The notes below the pieces were generated by a model. The model saw nothing but the letters and a program-made list of their open reading frames with translations, searched no databases and was not told the DNA's origin. From contig NZ_JAATVU010000009.1 of NCBI RefSeq assembly GCF_013184745.1, forward strand, positions 1-64,000: a DNA stretch of 64,000 nucleotides. The letters run 5' to 3'. This DNA comes from Mangrovicoccus sp. HB161399. Lineage in GTDB: Bacteria > Pseudomonadota > Alphaproteobacteria > Rhodobacterales > Rhodobacteraceae. Made by a program: the position numbers and the translations under genes. Positions 35,846 to 44,919 of this stretch are shown here, piece after piece. Within the stretch, counting starts at the first letter, position 1. The number at the start of each line of letters is the position of its first letter.

Positions 35846-38356
35846 GTGCTGCGCGCCTTCTTCAGCTTCTTCGGAGCGATTTTCAGTTTTCTCACCATCG
35901 GGGCCGTGCTGGGCGTCCTGATCATCGGCGCCGTGTTCTGGATGTATGGCCGCGACCTGCCCAACCACGAGCAGCTGGCGCAATACGCGCCGCCGACCAT
36001 CAGCCGGGTCTATTCCTCAGAAGGCGCGCTGATCGACGAATTCGCCGAGGAGCGCCGCCTCTTCGCGCCTTCCTCGGAAATCCCGGACCTGGTGAAGGAA
36101 GCCTTCATCTCGGCCGAGGACAAGAACTTCTACTACCACAAGGGCTATGACCCGCTGGGCATGGTGAAGGCGGCCATCGACGCGGCTCATGGTGCGCGGC
36201 TGCGCGGCGCCTCGACCATCACCCAGCAGGTGATGAAGAACTTCCTGCTCAGCTCCGACCGCTCGGCAGAGCGCAAGATCAAGGAACTGATCCTCGCGGC
36301 GCGCCTCGAGCAGACGATGTCGAAGGACAAGATCCTCGAACTCTACCTCAACGAGATCTACCTGGGCCAGAACAGCTACGGCGTGGCCGCGGCGGCGCAG
36401 ACCTATTTCAACAAGAAGCTCTCGGATCTGAGCCCCGCCGAGGTCGCCTATCTCGCGGCGCTGCCGCAGCGGCCCTCGACGCTGCATCCGGTGCGCGACC
36501 ATGACGACGCGGTGGCGCGGCGCAACTACGTGCTGCGCGAAATGCACGAGAACAGCTACATCAGCGACGGGGAATACCAGGTCGCCGTGGCCGAGCCGCT
36601 GCTGACTGTGCAGGGCGGCGACATCCCGGGATTCCGCCAGTCGCTGCCGCCGCGCGGCTATTTCACCGACGAGGTGCGCCGCCAGCTCAGCCGTGATTTC
36701 GGCGAGACCCAGTTCTTCACCGGCGGCCTCTCGGTGCGCTCTACGCTCGACCCGGAAATGCAGACTGCCGCCGAGGAGGCGCTGCGCCACGGTCTCGAGA
36801 AATACGACCGCGGCTTCGGCATCTGGCGCGGCACCGAGGCGACCATCGACGCCGACAAGCTCGGCGACGAGGCCACCTGGCGCCAGGCGCTGTTCGAGGT
36901 CCCGAACGAGCAGGCGCCGCGCGACATCGAAGGCTGGAAGCCCGCGGTCGTGCTCTCCGTCTCCGGCAGCCAGGCCCGCATCGGCATCGAGGGCGAGACC
37001 GACGATCCCGAGACCCAGGTTCTGACCGCAGACGACGTGTCCTGGATCAGCAAGGCCAAGGTTCCGGGCGATGTCCTGTCCGCGGGCGATGTCGTGCTTG
37101 TCGGCAAGGAAAAGGACGGCTGGTCGCTGCGCCAGGTGCCGCTGCTGCAGGGCGCCTTCATGGCGATGGACGTGAATACCGGCCGCGTCCTGGCGATGCA
37201 GGGCGGCTTCTCCTACCAGGACTCGGTGTTCAACCGCGCTACCCAGGCGACGCGGCAGCCGGGCTCGTCCTTCAAGCCCTTCGTCTATGCCGCCGCGCTG
37301 GATTCCGGCTACACGCCCGCGACCATCGTGGTCGACGCGCCGATCGAGTTCCCGAACGGCGACGGCACGATGTGGCGTCCGCAGAACGCCTCCAACAAGT
37401 ATTACGGCCCGACGCCGCTGCGCACCGGGATCGAGCGGTCGCGGAACGTGATGACCGTCCGCCTCGCCAACGAGATCGGCATGCCGGTCGTCGCCCAGTA
37501 TGCGGAGCGCTTCGGCGTCTACGACCACATGGCGACCCACCTGGCCAATGCGCTCGGCTCGGAGGAGACGACGCTGTTCCGCATGGTCTCGGCCTATGCG
37601 ATGTTCGCCAATGGCGGCGAGCGGGTGGAGCCGAGCCTCGTCGACCGCGTGCAGGACCGCTTCGGCCGCACCACCTACCGGCATGACAACCGCGACTGTG
37701 TCGATTGCGAGGTCGCCTACGTGCCCCCGGGCACCGCCCCGCGCATCGTCAGCAACCGCGAGCAGATGATGGATCCGATCACCGCCTACCAGCTGACCTC
37801 GATGATGCGCGGCGTGGTGGAGCGCGGCACGGCCTCGCGCTATGTCGACCTGCCGGTGCCGATCGCGGGCAAGACCGGCACGACCAACGACGCCAAGGAC
37901 GTGTGGTTCATCGGCTTCTCCTCGAACATCGTGGCGGGCTGCTTCATGGGCTACGACAACCCGCGCTCGATCCCGCACGGCTCGGGCGGCGGCATGTGCG
38001 GTCCGGTCTTCAACGAGTTCATGAAGGACGCCATCAAGAAATACGGCGGCGGACCGTTCCGAGTGCCCCCGGGCGGCCATTTCATCAATATCGACCGGGT
38101 CACCGGCGCGAAGCTCTCGGCCGATGCCTCCGGGCCGGGCGTGGTGGCGGAATATTTCCGCGACGGCGTCGAGCCGATCTTCGGCATGGCGGCGGCGATC
38201 GACGGCGGCTTCGCGATGGGCTCGGGCATGCCGATGTATTCGCGCGACGAGGCCCTGTCGAAGAGCACCGACGAGGTCCTGACCTCCACCGGCGAGCGCA
38301 AGAGCATTCCGAAGCCCGCGAGTTTCGGCACGATTTCGGCCGGCGGGCTCTACTGA
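35846..38356 (+). CDS. mrcA: Penicillin-binding protein 1A
   Basis: This bifunctional peptidoglycan synthase has 836 residues from GTG at 35846. The GTG is preferred because AAGGA lies seven bases before it and it gives the family N-terminus LRAFFSFFGAIFSFLTIGAV; the frame opens earlier at 35783. It has one membrane anchor, then the glycosyltransferase (EDKNFYYHKGYDPLG, RGASTITQQVMKN, EIYLGQNSYGVAAAA). The transpeptidase shows SSFKPFVYAAAL (catalytic Ser and Lys), SRN in IERSRNVMTVRLA, and KTGTTNDAKDVWF. A strong hairpin follows. Confidence 0.96.
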   Translation: MLRAFFSFFGAIFSFLTIGAVLGVLIIGAVFWMYGRDLPNHEQLAQYAPPTISRVYSSEGALIDEFAEERRLFAPSSEIPDLVKEAFISAEDKNFYYHKGYDPLGMVKAAIDAAHGARLRGASTITQQVMKNFLLSSDRSAERKIKELILAARLEQTMSKDKILELYLNEIYLGQNSYGVAAAAQTYFNKKLSDLSPAEVAYLAALPQRPSTLHPVRDHDDAVARRNYVLREMHENSYISDGEYQVAVAEPLLTVQGGDIPGFRQSLPPRGYFTDEVRRQLSRDFGETQFFTGGLSVRSTLDPEMQTAAEEALRHGLEKYDRGFGIWRGTEATIDADKLGDEATWRQALFEVPNEQAPRDIEGWKPAVVLSVSGSQARIGIEGETDDPETQVLTADDVSWISKAKVPGDVLSAGDVVLVGKEKDGWSLRQVPLLQGAFMAMDVNTGRVLAMQGGFSYQDSVFNRATQATRQPGSSFKPFVYAAALDSGYTPATIVVDAPIEFPNGDGTMWRPQNASNKYYGPTPLRTGIERSRNVMTVRLANEIGMPVVAQYAERFGVYDHMATHLANALGSEETTLFRMVSAYAMFANGGERVEPSLVDRVQDRFGRTTYRHDNRDCVDCEVAYVPPGTAPRIVSNREQMMDPITAYQLTSMMRGVVERGTASRYVDLPVPIAGKTGTTNDAKDVWFIGFSSNIVAGCFMGYDNPRSIPHGSGGGMCGPVFNEFMKDAIKKYGGGPFRVPPGGHFINIDRVTGAKLSADASGPGVVAEYFRDGVEPIFGMAAAIDGGFAMGSGMPMYSRDEALSKSTDEVLTSTGERKSIPKPASFGTISAGGLY

Positions 38357-38402
38357 CCCGTCCGACCGGTTCGGGATGCTGAACCAAGCAAGGAAATCCA
38401 GA

Positions 38403-38436
38403 CCAGGCCCGCGGCTCGCCGAAGTCGCGGGCCTGG
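38403..38436 (+). terminator. Strong hairpin after mrcA
   Basis: CCAGGCCCGCG (38403-38413) and CGCGGGCCTGG (38426-38436) pair perfectly over 11 bases with a 12-base loop, followed by TTAATATTGG. It most likely ends the mrcA transcript and separates it from the RTX gene. GGTTAATATTGGTTAAT just after contains two TTAA motifs six bases apart, which may be part of the RTX promoter. Confidence 0.75.
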
Positions 38437-38490
38437 TTAATATTGGTTAATGTCGGCGGCATCCGAAAATCAATTTTTCAGGAATTTGCC

Positions 38491-40542
38491 ATGACCAATC
38501 TGACCGGTACCCTCTCAACGGTGGGGTCCATCTACGACGGCTACGACGCTTCGGAACTGAGCGGTCCGATCAATGTCGAACAGCTGGCCGTCAACGGCAC
38601 GACCTATCTCTATGTCAGCGCATACTACGATGACGGCGTCCAGGTGCTCAGCATCGACGGCAGCGGCACGCTGACCGGCGTGACCAGCGTGGCGCACAGC
38701 ACCTCCAGCCCGCTCAACGGAGCCGACTCGCTGAAGGTGGTGTCGGTCGGCAACCGGAAGTTCCTGGTGGTCGGCGCAGCAGATTCCGACGCGCTCAGCG
38801 TGTTCCGCATCGACACGTCGTCGGGCAGCACCGAAGGCCACCTGACCTTCGTCAGCAGCATTTCCGGCTCCGACATCGCGGGCTATGCGGGGGCGCTCGA
38901 CTACGTGCACGGCCTGACCGTCCTGCGCGAGGGGCAGGGCAGCGCGCTGTTCGCCAGCGTCGCCTATTACGGCGATGCCATCGCGACGTTCGAGCTGGAC
39001 TACGACGGCAACCTCTCCATCAAGGATGCGGTCTTCGACACCGAGGGCACGAACCTCCATCTCGACGGCGCGACCGCTCTCGACAAGATGTCCATTGCGG
39101 GAACCACGTATCTCTACGTGTCGGGCTATTCCGACAACGGCATCACGGTCATGTCGGCGAATGTCGGCAACGGCAACCTGAACGTGGTGGCAAACTTCAC
39201 CAACGGCGTGAGCTACACCAGCCTGGCGGCGGTCATCTGGAACGGCGAAAGGCTGCTGGTCGCGGCGGGCGACGGCTATATCGACGTCTTCAAGATCAAG
39301 AACAACGGCACCATCGAGCTGGAGGCCCGGACCGAGGACGGCGACGCTGACTCCTACTACCCGGCGGCTTTCGGGCTGATCACCCTCGACGGGATCGGAT
39401 ATCTGGTCGCCAAGGAGCAGAACTACGACCGCATCGGGCTCTATTCGATCGAAGACGACTATTCGCTGGCGCTGGTCCAGCGGGTCGGCGGAGATCCGGG
39501 CTACGACGCCGTGCGGGGCTGGACGCTGGTCGAGATTGCCGGCCGCAAATACCTGCTTTCCGCGGCATATTCCGACGGCGGCGTGACCGTGACCGAGATC
39601 GGCGGCGACAATGACTATCTTGTCGGCAGCGACGGGGCGGACCGGATCGCGGGGCTGCGCGGCGACGACGTCCTGGCCGGGCTCGAGGGCGGTGACAGCC
39701 TTGCCGGCGGGGCCGGGGAGGATGTCCTGGTGGGGGCGCAGGGCGCCGACACGCTGCTGGGCGGCGCCGATGACGACGTCCTGGTCGGCGGGCTGGGGAA
39801 CGACTTGATGGAAGGCGGCGCGGGCGCCGACATCCTGAAGGGGGGGCTGGGCGCCGACATGCTCAGCTATGCCGGGTCCGGCGGCAGCGTCGGGATCAAC
39901 CTGGCGTCCGGAGCCGCCTCGGGCGGCCATGCGGCGGGCGACTATTTCCGCGGCTTCGAGGACATCCGCGGATCGGATTACGGCGACACCCTGACCGGCG
40001 ACAGCGGCGCCAACAGGATCGAAGGCGAGGCCGGGTCGGACAGGATCCGCGGCGGCGCGGGCGGCGACAAGATGTTCGGCGGCAACGGGTTCGACAAGAT
40101 CTGGGGCGGCAGCGGCTGGGACCGGATCGACGGCAACAACGGCTCCGACAGCCTCTACGGCGAAGGCGGGGGGGACAAGCTCAACGGCGGCGGCGGCAAC
40201 GACCTGCTCGACGGGGGGACGGGCGACGACACGCTGAGCGGCAACGGCGGCAACGACACCCTGCTCGGCGGCACGGGCGATGACCAGCTGACCGGCAATG
40301 GCGGGGCGGATGTCTTCGTCTTCGAGGAAGGCTTCGGCGATGACGTGATCACCGATTTCGACCTGTCCCGCGACAAGCTCGACCTGTCGGCGCTCGACGG
40401 CATCAATTCGCTGGCCGAGTTCAAGGCAAGCGCGTTCAACATCGCCGGCGATGTCTTCGTGATGGGCGAGGACGGGCTGTCCTCGATCCAGATCATCGGC
40501 CTGTCGGAGAACGATTTCACCGCGTCGAACTTCATCTTCTGA
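38491..40542 (+). CDS. Secreted RTX protein with N-terminal beta-propeller
   Basis: The protein is 683 residues with no Sec signal. Residues ~1-365 are repeating blades (YLYVSAYYDDGVQVLSIDG, FASVAYYGDAIATFELDYDG, YLYVSGYSDNGITVMSANVG, YLVAKEQNYDRIGLYSIE), a beta-propeller of the lactonase-like type. Residues ~371-606 hold many calcium-binding RTX nonapeptides of the GGxGxDxLx form (GGAGADILKG, GGNDTLLGG). The tail ends with a type I secretion-type FTASNFIF. Start 38491 follows AGGAA. Type I export is expected, but no hlyB/hlyD/tolC genes are here. It sits between mrcA and prfB, flanked by hairpins on both sides, like an insertion into a core operon. Confidence 0.9.
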   Translation: MTNLTGTLSTVGSIYDGYDASELSGPINVEQLAVNGTTYLYVSAYYDDGVQVLSIDGSGTLTGVTSVAHSTSSPLNGADSLKVVSVGNRKFLVVGAADSDALSVFRIDTSSGSTEGHLTFVSSISGSDIAGYAGALDYVHGLTVLREGQGSALFASVAYYGDAIATFELDYDGNLSIKDAVFDTEGTNLHLDGATALDKMSIAGTTYLYVSGYSDNGITVMSANVGNGNLNVVANFTNGVSYTSLAAVIWNGERLLVAAGDGYIDVFKIKNNGTIELEARTEDGDADSYYPAAFGLITLDGIGYLVAKEQNYDRIGLYSIEDDYSLALVQRVGGDPGYDAVRGWTLVEIAGRKYLLSAAYSDGGVTVTEIGGDNDYLVGSDGADRIAGLRGDDVLAGLEGGDSLAGGAGEDVLVGAQGADTLLGGADDDVLVGGLGNDLMEGGAGADILKGGLGADMLSYAGSGGSVGINLASGAASGGHAAGDYFRGFEDIRGSDYGDTLTGDSGANRIEGEAGSDRIRGGAGGDKMFGGNGFDKIWGGSGWDRIDGNNGSDSLYGEGGGDKLNGGGGNDLLDGGTGDDTLSGNGGNDTLLGGTGDDQLTGNGGADVFVFEEGFGDDVITDFDLSRDKLDLSALDGINSLAEFKASAFNIAGDVFVMGEDGLSSIQIIGLSENDFTASNFIF

Positions 40543-40548
40543 TCCCTG

Positions 40549-40581
40549 CCCGCCGCGCCGGTTCCGTTCCGGCGCGGCGGG
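40549..40581. terminator. Strong 13-bp hairpin after the RTX gene
   Basis: CCCGCCGCGCCGG (40549-40561) and CCGGCGCGGCGGG (40569-40581) are perfectly complementary with a 7-base loop, starting seven bases after the RTX stop. There is no T-run, but the stem stability makes it a likely transcript end. It could also stop antisense reading. Confidence 0.65.
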
Positions 40582-40685
40582 TCCGGCGGGTCCCGGGCAA
40601 TCTGCGCTTCCTGGGCCTGCATCGGTTGCGTCCCGGCTGGGCCGGGTCTATATCCGGGCATTGCTGGAAACTGGCCGGACCTGTC

Positions 40686-41807
40686 ATGCGCGCTGAAATA
40701 CAGAACCTTGTTGCCGAAATCGAAAAGTCGCTGAAGCTCCTTGCGCAGCGGATGGACATCGACACCGCGCCGCACCGGCTGGAAGAGTTCAACGCGATGA
40801 CCGAGAATCCGGATCTGTGGAACGATCCGGACAAGGCGCAGAAGCTGATGCGCGACCGACAGATGCTGGTCGACCAGATGGGCAACTACCAGGGGCTCAA
40901 GCAGGACCTGGCCGACAATGTCGAGCTTATCGAGCTGGGCGAGATGGAGGATGACGACGAGGTCGTCACCGAGGCCGAGGATGCGATCCGCAAGATCAAG
41001 GACAAGGCCGCGCAGAAGGAGCTGGAGGCGCTGCTGAACGGCGAGGCCGACGGCAACGACACCTTCCTCGAGATCAACGCGGGCGCAGGCGGCACCGAGG
41101 CCTGCGACTGGGCGCAGATGCTGCAGCGCATGTATGTCCGCTGGGCGGAAAGCCACGGCTACGAGGTCGACCTGCAGTCGGAGGAAGCCGGCTCCGAGGC
41201 CGGGATCAAGTCGGTAGCCTACAAGATCTCGGGCACCAACGCCTATGGCTGGCTGAAATCGGAATCGGGCGTGCACCGGCTGGTGCGGATCTCGCCCTTC
41301 GGCAAGGGCACGCGCGAGACCTCCTTCGCATCGGTCTGGGTCTATCCGGTGGTCGACGACAACATCGAGATCGAGGTCAACCCGGCCGACATCCGCATCG
41401 ATACCTACCGCTCATCCGGCGCGGGCGGCCAGCACGTCAACACCACCGACTCGGCGGTGCGGATCACCCACCACCCGACCGGGATCGTCGTGACCTCGTC
41501 GGAGAAGTCGCAGCACCAGAACCGCGACATCGCCATGAAGGCGCTGAAGTCCCGGCTCTACCAGATGGAGCTGGACCGCCGGAACGCGGCGATCAACGAG
41601 GCGCACGAAGCCAAGGGCTCGGCCGGCTGGGGCAACCAGATCCGCAGCTACGTCCTGCAGCCCTACCAGATGGTCAAGGACCTGCGCACCAACGTCGAGA
41701 CCTCGGACACCCAGGGCGTGCTCGACGGCGATCTCGACAAGTTCATGGCGGCGACCCTGGCGCTCGACGTGGCGGGCAAGAGCCGTTCGGAGGCCCGCGG
41801 CGAGTGA
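40686..41807 (+). CDS. prfB: Peptide chain release factor 2
   Basis: RF2 recognises UAA and UGA stop codons. The 373-residue protein has the SPF tripeptide 'anticodon' (RISPFGKGTRETSFASVWV) and the catalytic GGQ loop (SSGAGGQHVNTTDSAVRI). The gene is one continuous frame, so the programmed +1 frameshift found near codon 26 in E. coli prfB is absent. Start 40686 gives the usual N-terminus MRAEIQNLVAEIEKSL. It is convergent with the methyltransferase gene, ten bases away. Confidence 0.97.
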   Translation: MRAEIQNLVAEIEKSLKLLAQRMDIDTAPHRLEEFNAMTENPDLWNDPDKAQKLMRDRQMLVDQMGNYQGLKQDLADNVELIELGEMEDDDEVVTEAEDAIRKIKDKAAQKELEALLNGEADGNDTFLEINAGAGGTEACDWAQMLQRMYVRWAESHGYEVDLQSEEAGSEAGIKSVAYKISGTNAYGWLKSESGVHRLVRISPFGKGTRETSFASVWVYPVVDDNIEIEVNPADIRIDTYRSSGAGGQHVNTTDSAVRITHHPTGIVVTSSEKSQHQNRDIAMKALKSRLYQMELDRRNAAINEAHEAKGSAGWGNQIRSYVLQPYQMVKDLRTNVETSDTQGVLDGDLDKFMAATLALDVAGKSRSEARGE

Positions 41808-41816
41808 GCCCCGGCC

Positions 41817-42656
41817 TCAGGGCCGTTCCATCAGCATGGTGAAGAATCCGGGGAAATAGCGGCCCTCGGCGATGCGCTCTTCCGAGAGGGCGGCATAGGC
41901 CGCCTCCTCGGCGAACAGCTCCTCCGGCTCCGCGACCGGCCCGTAGCGGTTGATGCTGGTGGAAATCAGCCGCAGCCCGGCTGCCTCCATCCAGCCCCAG
42001 ACCTCCTGCAGCTTGTGCTGGCTTTCCTGCGGATGCAGCACCTGGTCGCGGAACACCGACGCCAGGTGTTCCGGATCGGGGCTCTGCGGCATGGCGCGGC
42101 CGAAGGCGGCCAGCGCGGCCGCTTCGCCCTCGCGCTCCAGCAGCCCGCGCCAGTGGCGCAGGAAGGGCAGGCGCCCGGGCGCGTGATAGAGCCCGAGAAA
42201 GAACAGCCCGCCCGACGGCACGAAGCCCGCGACGTGGTCGAAGGCGGCGCGGCAGTCATGGGTGTGGTGCAGCACGCCGATCGACAGGGTCAGCGCGGGC
42301 GGCGTGGCGGGCCGGTAGGCGAACAGGTCGGACTGCACGAAGCGCGCGCCCGAGTCGGTGGCCTCGGCCACCCTGCGGGCCCGCTCCAGCGCCGTCGCGC
42401 TGAAATCGACGCCCTCCGCCCGCGCGCCGTAATGCAGCGCCAGCGCGTTCGACGCCCAGCCGGTGCCGCAGCCGATCTCCACCGCCGACAGGCCCGGCCC
42501 GGCCTCGGCCAGCGTCGCGTCGAGATCGGGATAGGCGGACAGCGGATTGGCGCGGGCGCGGGCAATGGCGGTCGCGGGATCGTCGAAATGGTTGTAGGGC
42601 AGCAGGTCGTAGAAGTCGCGCACCGTGCGGTCCGAAGGGGCGAGCGTCGTGGTCAC
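41817..42656 (-). CDS. SAM-dependent methyltransferase (last gene of carbamoyltransferase operon)
   Basis: The protein is 279 residues from GTG at 42656. The start overlaps the Rieske gene stop (GTGA), and GGAAGGA lies just upstream. A class I methyltransferase: FYDLLPYNHFDD near the N-terminus, motif I VEIGCGTGWASNALALHYGA, the acidic loop GVDFSATALERA, and motif IV region LTLSIGVLHHTHDCRAAF. The C-terminal part (QVLHPQESQHKLQEVWGWME, then a YGPVAEPEELF stretch) resembles methyltransferases with a C-terminal cap. Substrate unknown; position in the operon suggests O- or N-methylation of the same product that is carbamoylated and oxidised. The open frame continues upstream only as antisense of the Rieske gene. 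Confidence 0.88.
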   Translation of the reverse strand: MTTTLAPSDRTVRDFYDLLPYNHFDDPATAIARARANPLSAYPDLDATLAEAGPGLSAVEIGCGTGWASNALALHYGARAEGVDFSATALERARRVAEATDSGARFVQSDLFAYRPATPPALTLSIGVLHHTHDCRAAFDHVAGFVPSGGLFFLGLYHAPGRLPFLRHWRGLLEREGEAAALAAFGRAMPQSPDPEHLASVFRDQVLHPQESQHKLQEVWGWMEAAGLRLISTSINRYGPVAEPEELFAEEAAYAALSEERIAEGRYFPGFFTMLMERP

Positions 42657-43957
42657 CGGAATTTTCCTTCCAACATCCGGGCGCCGAGCCCGAGTCCGAT
42701 CCCGAGCAGCACCAGTGCCGCCCAGGCAATCCCGCCGCCCGCCGCCAGCCCGCCGACCAGAGCCGCGGCCACCAGCCCGGCGGCGGCCTTCTGTGCAGCC
42801 TGCAGCCGCCGCACGAGGCGCCGGCAGGTCAGGCAGTTCGGCAGGTGCAGCGCGGCGCGGCTGGTATCGGTGCCTTCCGGCGCAGGGGCGGAGGCGGCAT
42901 GGTCGTAGCCGCGGTGATGCGGCAGGTGGCGGCCGAACCTGTCGACCCAGCGGCGGTAGGCGATCACCGTCGGATCGGAGGTGTTGAGCGGCATCCACAG
43001 CTCGCGCAGCGGGCGGCCCAGCCGCTCGGTCTCGGCATGCTGGCCGATCACCAGCGCCATGTCCTGCTCGAGGATGGCGCATTGGGTCAGGTGCTCCATC
43101 CAGCGCGGCTTGCGGCGTTCGCGGGCCGGGTTGAAGTTGGAGAACTTGCGGTAGAGCAGGCGGCAGCGCCCGGGTCCCAGCGGCAGCGAGATCAGGTCGA
43201 GCCCGGCGATCTTCGCGGCGTCGCGGTATCGGGTGCGGTATTTCAGCATGCCGGGCGCGACGAAGGACACCTCCGCGCGCTCGACCGGCGAGGCGCCCGC
43301 GCGCTCCAGCCCGACCGAGCGGAAGGCGGAGGTGAAGCCTGCCGCGCCGCGGTCCTCGGTGTCGAACAGGATCGGCTTGGCCATCGAGCGGTGGCCGCCG
43401 CCCCTGAGCCCGTGATGCGCGACATGGACATGGGCGATGTCGATGGCGTTCTCGATCAGGTAGCCCTGGTCATAGGGCAGGTCGATCTGGAAGGTGACGG
43501 CATGGATGCCCGGCGCCTCCAGTTCCGGCGATCGCGGGATCGCCGCCTCGTCGGCCAGTGCCGGATCGCCCGGCCAGATCCAGATGACGCCCTGCACGAC
43601 CGCCAGCGGGAAGCCGCGGACATCGGCGCGGGGGGGATAGTTGCGGTTGGGCAGAAGCTGCGGGATCGCGCTGCAGCGGCCCGCGGGATCGAAGCACCAG
43701 CCATGGTAGAGGCATTCGAGATGGCCGTCGACGACACGCCCGTCCGACAGCCGCGCGGCGCGGTGCGGGCAGCGGTCGAGCACGCAGGCGGGCGCCCCGT
43801 CCGCTCCGCGGAACAGCGCGAAGCCCTCGCCATGGACGGTGACGCGGGTCACGGTGCCGGGTTCCAGATCGGCCAGGAAGGACACGGCCTGCCAGCCGTT
43901 GCGCCAATCCGCGACGGCCTGCTGCCCGGCGGGGCCGATTTCTTCCTGGACCGTCAT
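42653..43957 (-). CDS. Rieske oxygenase of pheophorbide-a-oxygenase-like type with C-terminal CxxC and membrane tail
   Basis: The protein is 434 residues. The N-terminal Rieske domain has the [2Fe-2S] ligands in CVLDRCPHRAARLSDG and LECLYHGWCFDPAG (CxH...CxxH). A PaO-like catalytic domain follows, with the mononuclear-iron motif region NAIDIAHVHVAHHGL and QIDLPYDQGYLIENA. Near the C-terminus is LPNCLTCRRLVRRLQ, a CxxC, then two short hydrophobic helices (about residues 388-425). C-terminal CxxC plus membrane segments are features of the PAO/Tic55/PTC52 group of plants and cyanobacteria. Likely a membrane-bound hydroxylase or demethylase of a hydrophobic or bulky substrate. Its start overlaps the SGNH stop (ATGA). 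No reductase gene is adjacent. Confidence 0.9.
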   Translation of the reverse strand: MTVQEEIGPAGQQAVADWRNGWQAVSFLADLEPGTVTRVTVHGEGFALFRGADGAPACVLDRCPHRAARLSDGRVVDGHLECLYHGWCFDPAGRCSAIPQLLPNRNYPPRADVRGFPLAVVQGVIWIWPGDPALADEAAIPRSPELEAPGIHAVTFQIDLPYDQGYLIENAIDIAHVHVAHHGLRGGGHRSMAKPILFDTEDRGAAGFTSAFRSVGLERAGASPVERAEVSFVAPGMLKYRTRYRDAAKIAGLDLISLPLGPGRCRLLYRKFSNFNPARERRKPRWMEHLTQCAILEQDMALVIGQHAETERLGRPLRELWMPLNTSDPTVIAYRRWVDRFGRHLPHHRGYDHAASAPAPEGTDTSRAALHLPNCLTCRRLVRRLQAAQKAAAGLVAAALVGGLAAGGGIAWAALVLLGIGLGLGARMLEGKFR

Positions 43958-44898
43958 TGCGGGCCGCGCTCCTTGGCCTCGCGCAGCGCGCGGCGCATCG
44001 CCTTCCAGTCCGGATCGGCCGCCTTCAGCCGCTTGCAGTGCAGGGTGATCTTCTCCACCGCTTCCTCCTCGCCGTGGCGGTCGAACTGCGCGGCGATCAG
44101 CGGCAGCATCGCCACCGCCAGCGCGCCATGGCCGATCGGCCCGCCATGGGTGCCGTCCGCCGCCCGGTCGAGCCGCATCACGAAATAGCGGTGGCGCAGG
44201 ATCCAGCGGTTGTCGAGCGCGCCGAGAAAGGGCGCCAGCCGCGGCCGGTTGCCCAGGTTGGGGCGCAGATGCTCGGTGGCGATCACGTAGGGAATGCGCG
44301 CATGTTCCAGCAGCCCCTGGGCCAGCAGGATGTTCTTGATCATCGCGATCCGGCCGAGATTGTCGTTGTAGAGCTCCAGGTAGCCCTCAAGCGGCGGCGG
44401 CAGGTTGTCCAGCCGCTCCGGCGGGATCGAAGCCAGGTTGAACCGCTCGAAGCCGTTGGCGTCGCAGTATTCCATCCGCTGCGGCGGCGGGAAGTAGAGC
44501 AGCACCAGGTCGAATTCGAGCGCGGGCACGTGCTTCAGCAGCATCCGCGTGACGTAGTCGCCCGACGCCCCGCCGACCGACAGGTTGAGCACGTTCACCT
44601 CTTCGCGCGGCACGCCGAGCGCCAGGCTGAGATGGTCGGCGACGCGGCTGCCGTAGGTCAGTTCCTCGGCCAGGCCGGTGCCGAAGGAATTGCTCTCGCC
44701 GATCACGCAGATCCGGATCCGCGCCTCGGGATCGTATTCCTCGCCGCGGAAGCCCGCGCTGTTGAACCGGTAGCTGACAGTGTCGCTGACATCCTTGCCG
44801 TAGCGCGTCGTCACCGCGCCGGGGATGTGGTCGTCCTGGCGGATGTCGCAGGGCTGGACCGTCCATTCCAGCGTCTCCGAAGGGGTCATCAAGGCCAT
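43954..44898 (-). CDS. SGNH/GDSL-type hydrolase
   Basis: The protein is 314 residues with no signal peptide. SGNH blocks are visible: block I CVIGESNSFGTGLAEE with the catalytic Ser (GES instead of GDS), block II Gly in NLSVGGASGDYVTRM, and block V DGTHGGPIGHGALAVAM with catalytic Asp and His. The N-terminal GKDVSDTVSYRFNSAGFRGEE is a motif seen in SGNH proteins near carbamoyltransferases. It may remove or transfer an acyl or carbamoyl group, or act as an O-acyltransferase partner. It is coupled to the Rieske gene (ATGA) and 21 bases after the carbamoyltransferase gene. Confidence 0.85.
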   Translation of the reverse strand: MALMTPSETLEWTVQPCDIRQDDHIPGAVTTRYGKDVSDTVSYRFNSAGFRGEEYDPEARIRICVIGESNSFGTGLAEELTYGSRVADHLSLALGVPREEVNVLNLSVGGASGDYVTRMLLKHVPALEFDLVLLYFPPPQRMEYCDANGFERFNLASIPPERLDNLPPPLEGYLELYNDNLGRIAMIKNILLAQGLLEHARIPYVIATEHLRPNLGNRPRLAPFLGALDNRWILRHRYFVMRLDRAADGTHGGPIGHGALAVAMLPLIAAQFDRHGEEEAVEKITLHCKRLKAADPDWKAMRRALREAKERGPQ

Positions 44899-44919
44899 GG
44901 GCGGCTCCGTTTCGCAGCG

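Noticed and set aside
36017-38080. A 687-codon minus-strand frame under mrcA
   Set aside because: His/Arg/Asp-rich shadow of PBP1A with no motif.
40686-40770. Programmed frameshift in prfB
   Set aside because: The gene is open from the start with no in-frame TGA near codon 26.
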